From the NCBI GenBank assembly GCA_016793565.1, contig JAEUMA010000498.1, positions 1 through 8,988 of the forward strand: a stretch of 8,988 bases of DNA, in the 5' to 3' direction. The DNA is from Rhizobiaceae bacterium (GTDB taxonomy: Bacteria; Pseudomonadota; Alphaproteobacteria; Rhizobiales; Rhizobiaceae). Below are positions 1-6,912 of this stretch, piece after piece. The position numbers and the translations under genes are program-made. The notes beneath the pieces were generated by a model. It was not told the DNA's origin, did no database searches, and was given only the letters and a program-made list of their open reading frames with translations. Every line of letters starts with the position of its first letter. Within the stretch, counting starts at the first letter, position 1.

Positions 1-1
1 T

Positions 2-895
2 CTGCTGGCCGGTGCCGACCGCGTCGAGGGTACGCTCTTCGGAAACGGCGAGCGCACCGGCAATGTCGACATCGTCACGCTGGCGCTGAACATGTACACG
101 CAGGGCGTCGACCCGATGCTGGACTGCACGGACATCACGCGCATCAAGGACGTATACGAGTACTCCAACCAGCTGCGCATTCCCGAACGCCACCCCTATG
201 TGGGCGAACTCGTCTACACCGCATTCTCGGGATCGCACCAGGATGCCATCAACAAGGGCATGAAGGCGATCAAGAAGGCCAACAAGCAGACCTGGGAAGT
301 GCCTTACCTGCCGATCGACCCCAAGGACGTCGGCCGCTCCTACGAGGCCATCATCCGCATCAACTCGCAGTCCGGCAAAGGTGGCATCGCCTACGTCATG
401 CAGGCCGACTACGGCCTCAACCTGCCGCGCAACCTACAGATCGAGTTCCGCGAGGATATCCAGGCGATCACCGACGCGGAAGGAAAGGAACTGCCTTCCA
501 AGCGCATCCACGACCGCTTCATCGAACTTTATGTCGAGCAGCCGGGCGCGCGGCTGAAGTTCCTCGACCACCACACCTACCCCGATCCTCTTCACAAGGG
601 CCGACGCATCGTGGAGGCGACGATCCTCGACAAGGGCCGGCAGATGGTGATCACCGGCGGCGGCAACGGACCGATCGACGGCTTCGTGGACGCACTCGCG
701 AAGCACATCAGGACGCCATTCTCCGTGCTGGACTATTCTGAACACTCCATCCAGCGCGGCTCGAACGCGTCGGCGATCTGCTACATGGAGATCGAATACG
801 CCAAGGGCCGCATTTTCGGCGCCGGCATCAATACCAACATCGTCGCCGCTTCCCTTGAGGCGGTTGTCTCGGCCGTGAACCGAATCCTCGACTGA
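2..895 (+). CDS. leuA: 2-isopropylmalate synthase, C-terminal part (5' end outside window)
   Basis: LeuA condenses acetyl-CoA with 2-oxoisovalerate to 2-isopropylmalate, the first committed step of leucine synthesis in the cytoplasm. The frame is open from the first bases, so the gene enters from the left; 297 residues are visible. They begin with the end of the catalytic TIM barrel, including the signature GNGERTGN (codons starting near base 41), which belongs to the conserved metal- and substrate-binding region of the family. The linker subdomains follow (HPYVGELVYTAFSGSHQDAINKG, bases about 191-259). The last ~130 residues form the regulatory LeuA-dimer domain, ending in a Gly-rich stretch and the SNASAICYMEIE strand. 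The insert-rich linker (KKANKQTWEVPYLPIDPKDVGRSYE) resembles the long form found in yeast, actinobacteria and many alphaproteobacteria, rather than the shorter E. coli form. Leucine feedback through the C-terminal domain is known for the family and is inferred here. The gene ends just before a strong hairpin. Confidence 0.96.
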   Translation: MLAGADRVEGTLFGNGERTGNVDIVTLALNMYTQGVDPMLDCTDITRIKDVYEYSNQLRIPERHPYVGELVYTAFSGSHQDAINKGMKAIKKANKQTWEVPYLPIDPKDVGRSYEAIIRINSQSGKGGIAYVMQADYGLNLPRNLQIEFREDIQAITDAEGKELPSKRIHDRFIELYVEQPGARLKFLDHHTYPDPLHKGRRIVEATILDKGRQMVITGGGNGPIDGFVDALAKHIRTPFSVLDYSEHSIQRGSNASAICYMEIEYAKGRIFGAGINTNIVAASLEAVVSAVNRILD

Positions 896-903
896 CGGGC
901 AAC

Positions 904-936
904 ATAAAGGCCGCCGGCTTGCCCGGCGGCCTTTAT
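904..936 (+). terminator. Hairpin terminator after leuA
   Basis: Bases 904-917 (ATAAAGGCCGCCGG) and 923-936 are perfectly complementary, giving a 14-bp GC-rich stem with the 5-base loop CTTGC. The hairpin starts nine bases after the leuA stop. The outer stem has AAA on the left and TTT on the right, and no long T tract follows, so termination may be only partly intrinsic; the symmetrical A/T flanks could act on either strand. No gene opposes leuA here, so its main role is probably to close the leuA transcript. Confidence 0.82.
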
Positions 937-975
937 GCATCGCGGGAATCGCTTGCCACGAACGAAGCCTGGCCT

Positions 976-2697
976 ATGATCCTCCATCGGACGGCGCTGA
1001 GGTCTGCCTTGCCCAACAAGACGCCTGTCGCTCCAGCCGTGCGGGAGATGCTGGAGCGTGTAGTGGCCAGCCGGACCTTCTCCAGGTCCGAGAGGGCGAG
1101 AGACCTCCTTCGCCATCTGGTCGAGCGCGAACAGGCGGGCGAAGCCGAGCAACTCAAGGGCTTCTCGATCGGCGTCGACGTCTTCGGAAAGGACTCCGAC
1201 TTCGATCCCACCACGGATGCCGTGGTGCGTGTGCAAGCCGGGCGGCTGCGCGAATTGCTGGCGCACTACTACGCCGATGAAGGCGCAGGCGACGTGTTGC
1301 GCATCAGCATACCGCGCGGCGGGTACGTGCCGGTCTACGAATGGCATGGGCGCGTGCCGCAGCCGGAAGAACCCGTGGCCACACCCGATACCGCCGTATC
1401 GCCGGGCGGGAAGCGTCTCGCAGGTGTAAAGTTGGGCGGAATGACACGGCATATCGCCCTGCTGTGGAGTGCCGTCGCCGTGCTGGCCTTAGCGGTCGCA
1501 GTCCTTCTTGCCGACCGCCGCGGCGGCGAGGAACCGTTATCGAGGACCGAACCGGCCACAGGCAGCATCGCGCTCCGCCACGACAACGTGCTGCCGACGG
1601 TCTCGGTCGTCGCGGCGCGGAACGCCGGACCGGTCGCCAGCGTGGCCGCGACCATCCGCGTCGCCTTGTCGGCTTTCGAGACGATTGATCTGGTGGAGAC
1701 CGACGCGCCGAAAGGCGGCTCGCATTTCGTCTTCGTTGTCACTCCCTCGCCCGACGACGAGGGCGTTTTCGTCTATGTCCAGGACAGGACGACCCGACGC
1801 GTGCTGTTGTCGCGCAGGCTGAGCAAAGACGCGATCGATGCAGGCCGCCTGAACGACACTGTCGCTGCTCTGCTCGCCAATATAGCGCCAGCTTCGGGCA
1901 TGCTCTATGCCGAAATCGAAAGGAACGGTGAGCTTCACGGGCCCGCCCAGTGCCTGCTGCTGTACGAGCGCTTCTACCAGGAACCTGTTGGTTTGCGCCA
2001 CAAGGCTGCCTACGACTGTTTCGATCGGCTGGTTCGCGCAGGGCCGCAGCCGGCAATCGTATACGCACAAATGTCCAGCCTGCAGATACAGGGCGTGACA
2101 GACGGCTACCCTCTGCCGGCCGACGTATCGGTGGAGACGGCACAGGATCTCGCCTGGAAGGCCGTCCGAAGCGACCCGACCAGCGCTGCCGCGCATCGCG
2201 CCATGGGTTACCTCCGATCGCTGAGCGACACCCCCGCTGAAGCCCTCCCTTGGATGAAAAAGGCGCACGAACTCAACATCTATGATCCTGGCATGGCTGC
2301 TGTTTACGCCTATGCTCTGGTGGCCGCAGGATCCTATCCGGAAGGCGAGCGCATCATGCTGGACGCCGTCAACTCGGCAAGCGCACACTCGACCTGGTGG
2401 GACTACACGCTCTTTCTAGCCGCCTTCATGTCCGGCGACCGCGACGTGGCCTACAGGGCATCCCTCGCGCTGACGACACCCGGCCGACCGCATTACCTTG
2501 CCGCCCGCCTTATCGCCAGCAGCCAGTCAGGAAAGGCGCAGTTGACGGAAGCGCTTCGCCGGCAGTTCCTGGCGGAATTTCCCAGCCTCGCGGCCGATCC
2601 GCGCGCGATCTTCCGGGCTCGTCATCCTTCGAAAGAAATCGTGGAAACCCTGGTCGCCGCATTGGCGCATGCCGGCATCAGCGGAGAGGCAGGGTGA
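976..2697 (+). CDS. Membrane-anchored winged-helix transcriptional regulator with periplasmic TPR-like domain (ToxR/CadC-like layout)
   Basis: Predicted 573 residues from ATG 976. Residues about 23-122 match the N-terminal domain common in rhizobial cyclase/TPR proteins. Visible landmarks are FSRSERARDLLRHLVE, then VFGKDSDFDPTTDAVVRV, then GRLRELLAHYY and IPRGGYVPVYE. This order parallels the OmpR/PhoB winged helix (helices, recognition helix with VRV..LR, C-terminal hairpin ending in a G-GY motif). A Pro-rich linker leads to one membrane segment at residues 160-179 (IALLWSAVAVLALAVAVLLA) with basic residues on both sides. The remaining ~390 residues should be periplasmic: a TolB_N/FlgO-like alpha-beta part, then TPR-like helix pairs (for example DPTSAAAHRAMGYLRSLSDT). 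The only two cysteines, C326 and C348, lie in this part. By analogy with CadC/ToxR it would sense an envelope signal and bind DNA from the membrane. The open frame extends up to TTG 919, but that codon lies inside the terminator stem, so it is an unlikely start. TTG 1009 has a better ribosome site (GAGG 999-1002, six bases away) and is a real alternative to ATG 976. The ligand and target genes cannot be told from the sequence. Confidence 0.78.
   Translation: MILHRTALRSALPNKTPVAPAVREMLERVVASRTFSRSERARDLLRHLVEREQAGEAEQLKGFSIGVDVFGKDSDFDPTTDAVVRVQAGRLRELLAHYYADEGAGDVLRISIPRGGYVPVYEWHGRVPQPEEPVATPDTAVSPGGKRLAGVKLGGMTRHIALLWSAVAVLALAVAVLLADRRGGEEPLSRTEPATGSIALRHDNVLPTVSVVAARNAGPVASVAATIRVALSAFETIDLVETDAPKGGSHFVFVVTPSPDDEGVFVYVQDRTTRRVLLSRRLSKDAIDAGRLNDTVAALLANIAPASGMLYAEIERNGELHGPAQCLLLYERFYQEPVGLRHKAAYDCFDRLVRAGPQPAIVYAQMSSLQIQGVTDGYPLPADVSVETAQDLAWKAVRSDPTSAAAHRAMGYLRSLSDTPAEALPWMKKAHELNIYDPGMAAVYAYALVAAGSYPEGERIMLDAVNSASAHSTWWDYTLFLAAFMSGDRDVAYRASLALTTPGRPHYLAARLIASSQSGKAQLTEALRRQFLAEFPSLAADPRAIFRARHPSKEIVETLVAALAHAGISGEAG
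2683..2697 (+). promoter_or_regulatory. Ribosome site and GTGA stop/start overlap coupling regulator and hydrolase
   Basis: GGAG at 2683-2686 lies inside the end of the regulator gene, seven bases before GTG 2694-2696. That GTG overlaps the regulator stop TGA 2695-2697. The arrangement fixes the hydrolase start and suggests translational coupling of the two genes on one mRNA. Confidence 0.75.
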
Positions 2698-3461
2698 CAG
2701 CGCCCGCGCTCCACGCCAAGGAATCGGGGGCAGACGGCCCCGTGATCGTTTTTCTGCACGGCTTCGGCGGCAGCCACGAGGTCTGGCGGGGCGTGGCAAA
2801 ACGGATAGGTCCTGCCGCCCGCATCATCGCCTATGATCTGCCGGGCCACGCCCGCTCCCTGGCGACTGAGGGTAGTACATCCAGCAAGGCCATGGCACAG
2901 GCGATCCTAGCCGATCTCGCGCAGCGGAAAGCAGCCCCCGTCCATGTCGTCGGGCACTCGATGGGCGGTGCCATCGCCGCGCTGATGGGGTTGGCACAGC
3001 CCGACCAAGTCGCATCGCTGACGCTGTTGGCGCCTGGCGGCCTCGGAACGGAGATCAACGCCGCTCTCCTGCGGCGCTTCGCACGGGCCAGTTCACGCAA
3101 AGACGTCTCGGCATGCCTTGCCGAGATGATGGCCACCGGGCACGAGCCTACCGCCAAGTCTGTTCACGCCATGGCCGCTCAGCGCCGAATCGGCGGTCAA
3201 TCCGAGGCGCTCGGCAGGATCGTGGAGTATATAACGCGGGACGGACGCCAAGGCACGATTCCGCTGGCGAAACTCGCCGGCCTGCGTATCCCGACCGCCG
3301 TGGCGTGGGGACGGCTCGACCCCGTCCTGCCTGTCGCCCAGGCGCTGCGCCTGCCGGCTGCCTTCGACGTGCGGCTGATCGAAAGCGCGGGCCATATGCT
3401 TCCGGAAGAAGCGCCGGGCAAGGTCGCCAAGATCATTGTTGACACTGTCTTCACAGCATAG
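2694..3461 (+). CDS. Alpha/beta-fold hydrolase
   Basis: A 255-residue protein of typical length for the alpha/beta hydrolase superfamily, with no signal peptide, so probably cytoplasmic. The oxyanion-hole motif is LHGFGG at residues 21-26. The nucleophile elbow is GHSMGG with Ser89. The acid is probably Asp209 in WGRLDPVLP, and the catalytic His is His234 in ESAGHMLPEEAP; the triad is therefore complete. YDLPGHARS (47-55) is the usual strand-4 segment. The C-terminal core resembles esterases of the BioH/acetoin-cleaving type, but the helical cap (about residues 115-190) that sets the substrate is not one I recognise, so the substrate is unknown. The GTG start is set by the GTGA overlap with the upstream regulator and by GGAG at the right distance. 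An open reading frame continues further upstream within the regulator gene, but that part does not look like hydrolase sequence. The coupling suggests its product is made together with the membrane regulator and may act in the same response. Confidence 0.88.
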   Translation: MTAPALHAKESGADGPVIVFLHGFGGSHEVWRGVAKRIGPAARIIAYDLPGHARSLATEGSTSSKAMAQAILADLAQRKAAPVHVVGHSMGGAIAALMGLAQPDQVASLTLLAPGGLGTEINAALLRRFARASSRKDVSACLAEMMATGHEPTAKSVHAMAAQRRIGGQSEALGRIVEYITRDGRQGTIPLAKLAGLRIPTAVAWGRLDPVLPVAQALRLPAAFDVRLIESAGHMLPEEAPGKVAKIIVDTVFTA

Positions 3462-3547
3462 CGGCCAGACATTTGAGACGGATGCAAACCCCGTCGGCAT
3501 ATGTTAACTATTGGTTTACCTTGCCGGCTGTGTGGGAGTTTGCGCCG

Positions 3548-4162
3548 ATGAAGGATGCTGGCGAGAAGGCGCCGAACGAACACCTTCGCCGCCTTTCCGA
3601 TGCCATTCGCGAGGTGAAGAACGCCGTCGCGGATCGCGAGGACGTGGTCGTTGACCTGCGCGACGCCGAAAAGATGCGCCTCGACATCCTCGCCGCCGAA
3701 CTGGCTCCCGTTTTCGCGGACGTGCCCGTAGATGCCGACATCTTCGATTTCACGATCTCGTCCGGCCTCAGGCCGCGGCTCTGGATCGACGCGGTCAGCC
3801 ATGTGGGCATGGGCCACGACCGCCGCACTTACCGCTTCGTCAACGACACGCGCATGGGCCGCGTCGTGCTGGCCGAATCGCCGCATGTGCGCCCGGTCGC
3901 CGACCAGGTCATCCGCTACATCGCCGAGCGCCTGGTGGAGCGCGAAAGGCTGCTGGACGGCCAGGCCGTCAGCGTCGCTCCGGCGAAGGCAATTCAATCT
4001 CCTGCCAGTGCAGAACCCGTTTTGCCGGCCGCGCCGCAGAAAGACCGCGTATCGAGCGTGCTCGGCGGATTGGGACTGCTGGCAGCCGGCGTGCTGGTCG
4101 GCCTGGCGATCGCGGTGATCCTGCTTTGGGACCGCCTCACCACGCACAGCCTCGGCATGTAA
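3548..4162 (+). CDS. Conserved hypothetical protein with C-terminal membrane anchor
   Basis: A 204-residue protein that I do not recognise by name. The first ~135 residues are soluble and charged: an amphipathic, possibly coiled-coil start (HLRRLSDAIREVKNAV), then mixed alpha-beta sequence with FDFTISSGLRPRLWIDAVSHVGMG, followed by the compact stretch RRTYRFVNDTRMGRVVLAE. A Pro/Ala-rich linker (about residues 140-165) leads to one hydrophobic segment at residues 172-194 and a tail of only ten residues. This is the topology of a tail-anchored inner-membrane protein facing the cytoplasm. The start at ATG 3548 is supported by GGGAG at 3534-3538, nine bases upstream. Upstream in-frame starts at 3473 (TTG) and 3482 (ATG) would add a short peptide with no such site, and are less likely. 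The 86-bp gap before it holds an AT-rich patch (3500-3520) that could be a promoter, but I see no clear -35/-10 pair. The gene is convergent with the phosphoesterase that follows. Confidence 0.8.
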   Translation: MKDAGEKAPNEHLRRLSDAIREVKNAVADREDVVVDLRDAEKMRLDILAAELAPVFADVPVDADIFDFTISSGLRPRLWIDAVSHVGMGHDRRTYRFVNDTRMGRVVLAESPHVRPVADQVIRYIAERLVERERLLDGQAVSVAPAKAIQSPASAEPVLPAAPQKDRVSSVLGGLGLLAAGVLVGLAIAVILLWDRLTTHSLGM

Positions 4163-4191
4163 AAAATCTGCGGTGACGCGTCCCGTGCCGC

Positions 4192-5121
4192 TCAGTCGGC
4201 CTCGACGGGATCGCGGCGGCCGTGCGCCAGTTCCCGGCTTTCGACCTCCACCAGCGGGATCGCGGCACCCGCATAGGACCGGCGGCTCAGCCGGGTTCTC
4301 CACGCGCCGGGTTCGCCGGCGATTTCGAGCAGGTTGAACTGGGCCGGGGGATGATGGCCGTGCAGCCCCTGCCCGCCGGCCGCAACGCCGACCACCGGAA
4401 TCGCTCCGTCCCGGCCGGCGATCCAGTATAGCGACGGCACATGCGAGTGCCCGTGCAGGACGAGATCGGCGCCGTGGCGCAGAACCAGCTTCTGGAAGCG
4501 CCCGATGCCGAGCAGCCGCTTGTGCTGGGGAACCGCGCGCCTGACGGGCGGATGATGGATCATGATCAGGCGATAAAGCCCTTCCGCGGACGCGCGATCG
4601 AGCAGCTGCGCCGTCCGCCGCGCCTGTCCGTCCTCGAAGAAACCGTTCGCCATGAAGGGCGCGGTCGCCCGCGCCGTGGAAATGCCGATCAACGCCACCT
4701 TGCCGCGTACCCGCAGATAAGGAAACGCCGACCGCCCGATCGGCAGGCGAACGCCGTCGCCGGCCATCCACGCGCCCCAGGCGTGGCAGATGCGGTCGAA
4801 GGCACCGGGCACATAGGCATCGTGGTTTCCCGGCACCACGGAGACGTCGTGCGGCGCGCCCAGCGCCTCCAGCCAGAGCCGGGCGGCTGCGATTTCGCCG
4901 TCCAGCGCCAGATTGACCAGGTCGCCCGTGACTGCCAGATGGTCGGGTGCGGCGGCGGCGATGCCGTCGAGAACCGAGCCGAGCACGCCTTCGTGCATCA
5001 GGCGGCGCCGGTTGCGCTGCCAGTTGACGTAGCCGACGATGCGCTTGGAAGCGAGTTCGCGATAGGCTACTGCGGGCAGCGGACCGAGGTGGACATCCGA
5101 GATATGGGCGAGCCTGAACAT
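4192..5121 (-). CDS. Metallophosphoesterase, cAMP phosphodiesterase (CpdA)-like
   Basis: A 309-residue calcineurin-like phosphoesterase with all the usual metal-binding motifs in order: SDVHLG (Asp9, His11), GDLVN (Asp67), GNHD (98-101), MIHHPP, and HGHSH near the C-terminal third. The layout is that of the class III cyclic-nucleotide phosphodiesterase (CpdA/Icc) group, which uses two metal ions to hydrolyse phosphodiesters in the cytoplasm. Family members differ widely in substrate, so cAMP is only a guess. The stretch between DVHLG and GDLVN (KRIVGYVNWQRNRRR) is basic and is typical of a subgroup often annotated simply as metallophosphoesterase. ATG 5121 puts the DxH motif at the usual distance from the N-terminus. 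In-frame GTG codons at 5139 and 5157 are possible alternatives, and no start has a strong ribosome site. The gene is divergent from the Nudix gene with only 50 bp between starts, and convergent with the gene to its left. Confidence 0.9.
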   Translation of the reverse strand: MFRLAHISDVHLGPLPAVAYRELASKRIVGYVNWQRNRRRLMHEGVLGSVLDGIAAAAPDHLAVTGDLVNLALDGEIAAARLWLEALGAPHDVSVVPGNHDAYVPGAFDRICHAWGAWMAGDGVRLPIGRSAFPYLRVRGKVALIGISTARATAPFMANGFFEDGQARRTAQLLDRASAEGLYRLIMIHHPPVRRAVPQHKRLLGIGRFQKLVLRHGADLVLHGHSHVPSLYWIAGRDGAIPVVGVAAGGQGLHGHHPPAQFNLLEIAGEPGAWRTRLSRRSYAGAAIPLVEVESRELAHGRRDPVEAD

Positions 5122-5171
5122 CAGCCGGTTGTAGGGCACCGAGCCGCACCTTGCCACACCTGGTTGGCGCC

Positions 5172-5672
5172 ATGACCGAGCAGGCGGACGAGGCGCGCTT
5201 CCGGCAGAGTGGCTGGCCCGGCTTGCGTGCGCGGCTATACCATCTCTATTTCCTGCTGCGGCGGCCGATGACGCTGGGCGTGCGCGGTCTCGTCCACGAC
5301 CGCGCCGCCAATGCGGTCTTCCTGATACGCCACACCTATGTTCCCGGCTGGCAGTTGCCGGGCGGCGGCGTCGAGGTGGACGAGACGATGGCAGAAGCGC
5401 TGACCCGCGAACTGGAAGAGGAAGGCAACATTCTGCCAGGCGAGCCGCCGGTGCTGCGCTCGATCCACTACAATCGCCTGGGCAGCCGACGCGACCACGT
5501 CGCCTTCTACCTCATCCAGAACTATCGCCAGTCGGCGCCGAAGCTGGCGGACCACGAGATAGCCGAGGCCGGTTTCTTCGGCCTCGACACGCTGCCGAGG
5601 GAGACGACACCCGCCACCCGGCGACGCATCGCGGAAGTCTTCTCCGGCGCGCCGCCCTCGCCCTACTGGTAA
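5172..5672 (+). CDS. Nudix (NUDIX) hydrolase
   Basis: A 166-residue protein with one Nudix domain, which hydrolyses a nucleoside diphosphate linked to another group, using Mg2+ in the cytoplasm. The Nudix box runs from Gly65 to Ile87: Gly65, Glu71, then RELEEEGNI at 79-87, which supplies the catalytic helix glutamates E80, E83 and E84. The penultimate position of the consensus, normally Gly, is Asn86. The preceding WQLPGGGVE strand is standard. The basic N-terminus (residues 18-33, LRARLYHLYFLLRRPM) followed by TLGVRGLVHD resembles a group of alphaproteobacterial Nudix proteins whose substrate is unknown. ATG 5172 is the first ATG, and its ribosome site is weak. An upstream TTG at 5151 would add seven residues. 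The gene shares a 50-bp intergenic region with the divergent phosphoesterase and ends 13 bp from the convergent glutathionyl-hydroquinone reductase gene, with no clear terminator between them. Confidence 0.92.
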   Translation: MTEQADEARFRQSGWPGLRARLYHLYFLLRRPMTLGVRGLVHDRAANAVFLIRHTYVPGWQLPGGGVEVDETMAEALTRELEEEGNILPGEPPVLRSIHYNRLGSRRDHVAFYLIQNYRQSAPKLADHEIAEAGFFGLDTLPRETTPATRRRIAEVFSGAPPSPYW

Positions 5673-5685
5673 CCGCGGCGGTCCG

Positions 5686-6669
5686 TCAGGTGGCCCTGGA
5701 AAGTCGTTCGCGATCGTGCGGCGCGTCGTAATTCAGCTCAGGACCGAGCGGCACGGCCCGGTTCGGATTGATCGTCGCATGCGAGCCGTAATAGTGCGCC
5801 TTGATGTGCCGCATGTTGACCGTCTGCGCCACTTTCGGAACCTGATAGAGCTCCCTCAGATAGTTCGACAGGTTGGGATAGTCTGCGATCCGCCGCAGAT
5901 TGCATTTGAAGTGTCCGACATAGACCGGGTCGAAGCGCAGCAGCGTCGTAAACAGCCGCCAATCCGCCTCGGTGATACGCCCGCCGACCAGGTACCGTTG
6001 ACGCGACAACCGCTCTTCGAGCGAGTCGAGTTCTGCGAAGAGGGTACGGAAGGCTTCCTCGTAAGCCGCCTGCGTGGTCGCGAAGCCGGCCCTGTAGACC
6101 CCGTTGTTGACGGCGGAATAGACGCGCTCGTTGATCGCGTCGATCTCGTTCCGCAGCGCTTGCGGATAGAGATCGACCGAGGCGTCGCCCCAAGCGTCGA
6201 AGGCGGTGTTCAGCATGCGCATGATCTCGGAGGACTCGTTCGAGACGATCGTCTCCTGCCGCCGATCCCATAACACCGGGACGGTGACGCGCCCGGTGTA
6301 GGTCGCGTCCGCCTTAGTATAGATCTGGTGGAGGTAGTCGAGGCCGTAGAGCGTATCGCCCGTGGCCCCGTCGTCGGAGCGGAACGTCCAGCCGTGCTCG
6401 CCCATGAAATGGTGCACGACGGAGACGGAAATGACGTCCTCCAGCCCCTTGAGGGCGCGCACGATCAGTGTCCGGTGCGCCCACGGGCAGGCATAGGAGA
6501 CGTAGAGGTGGTAGCGTCCCGGCTCCGCCTTGAACCCGCGCTCGCGGCCCGCAGCCGGCTGCCCGTCGACCGTGACGAAATCGCGCCACTTCGCCGCCTC
6601 GCGCTCGAAGCGGCCGTCCCTGGCCGCGTACCACCGATCCTGCCATTTGCCGTCGACCAGCAATCCCAT
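5686..6669 (-). CDS. yqjG: Glutathionyl-hydroquinone reductase (YqjG/ECM4-type glutathione S-transferase)
   Basis: A 327-residue protein matching the Xi-class glutathione transferases (E. coli YqjG, yeast Ecm4, PcpF), which use glutathione to reduce glutathionyl-(hydro)quinones to hydroquinones in the cytoplasm. The active-site signature SYACPWAHRT lies at residues 58-67, with Cys61 as the catalytic thiol; it opens the thioredoxin-like domain. The VPVLWDRRQETIVSNESSEI segment is the glutathione-binding cis-Pro and the following NESSEI turn. The C-terminal all-helical domain includes RYLVGGRITEADWRLFTTLLRFDPVYVGHFKCN, characteristic of this class, and the protein ends in a HINPN-like region (ATINPNRAVPLGP). 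Length agrees with the family (~320-330). Start ATG 6669 places the conserved LVDGKW motif at the N-terminus. The gene stands alone on its strand, so it probably has its own promoter in the intergenic region to the right. Its role is likely quinone detoxification or recycling; this is inferred from the family. Confidence 0.95.
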   Translation of the reverse strand: MGLLVDGKWQDRWYAARDGRFEREAAKWRDFVTVDGQPAAGRERGFKAEPGRYHLYVSYACPWAHRTLIVRALKGLEDVISVSVVHHFMGEHGWTFRSDDGATGDTLYGLDYLHQIYTKADATYTGRVTVPVLWDRRQETIVSNESSEIMRMLNTAFDAWGDASVDLYPQALRNEIDAINERVYSAVNNGVYRAGFATTQAAYEEAFRTLFAELDSLEERLSRQRYLVGGRITEADWRLFTTLLRFDPVYVGHFKCNLRRIADYPNLSNYLRELYQVPKVAQTVNMRHIKAHYYGSHATINPNRAVPLGPELNYDAPHDRERLSRAT

Positions 6670-6912
6670 CGCGTCGTCATCCTGTTTCCCGCGTCTGATC
6701 TAGGCGGTGGCAGGCGTGGTTCAAAGCTTTTCCGCGAGAACAGTGCGTCACCCGATTTACCTGCGCTCAAAACGATGCTAGCGGGGCACGTCATGGCTAC
6801 GGGACAGTTTCCCCCTCGGTTCGACCGACGACGAATGATCGCCCGCGCGTAAGCGCCGACTGGCGAAGGCTGCCGCTTGCAGCCTGTCATTCCTCCTGCC
6901 GGATACCCCGAC
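6670..6912. other. Divergent intergenic region (243 bp)
   Basis: This stretch separates the leftward reductase gene from the rightward acetyltransferase gene and must hold promoters for both. I see no convincing coding sequence. On the minus strand, TTGAAC (complement of 6718-6723) is the best -35-like element, but its -10 partner (TAGATC about 16 bases on) is poor, so I do not call a promoter. The one clear structure is the hairpin at 6867-6885. G+C is somewhat lower around 6720-6780 than in the flanking genes. Confidence 0.5.
6867..6885 (+). other. Short hairpin in the leader of the acetyltransferase gene
   Basis: AGGCTGC (6867-6873) pairs perfectly with GCAGCCT (6879-6885) around the loop CGCTT. 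No T tract follows, so it is not an ordinary terminator. It lies 27 bases before ATG 6913. It would sequester the GAAGG ribosome-like site (6865-6869) and the TTG at 6877, which is the alternative upstream start of the acetyltransferase gene. Confidence 0.4.

Noticed and set aside
1537..2388. A 283-codon minus-strand open frame inside the regulator gene
   Set aside because: The plus-strand frame has recognisable domains and a membrane segment; the minus-strand product shows none.
3439..3467. TTGACA (3439-3444) as a -35 box for the tail-anchored protein gene
   Set aside because: At 16-18 bases downstream there is only GC-rich sequence with no -10-like hexamer.
3477..3495. GACGG/CCGTC inverted repeat after the hydrolase gene
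   Set aside because: A five-base stem with a nine-base loop and no T tract is too weak to call a terminator.
4161..4194. Possible minus-strand terminator: weak GCGG/CCGC stem followed by T6 on the minus strand
   Set aside because: Only four base pairs hold the stem and the rest does not pair, so it falls short of a supportable terminator despite the T run between the two convergent genes.
3197..5173. A 658-codon open frame on the minus strand spanning the hydrolase end, the conserved protein and the phosphoesterase
   Set aside because: It is antisense to or in another frame of three well-supported genes, has low-complexity Arg/Ala/Gly-rich composition, and shows no domain. Long spurious frames are expected at this G+C content.
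4441..5175. A 244-codon plus-strand open frame opposite the phosphoesterase
   Set aside because: Shadow of the minus-strand gene, whose metal-binding motifs are all intact.
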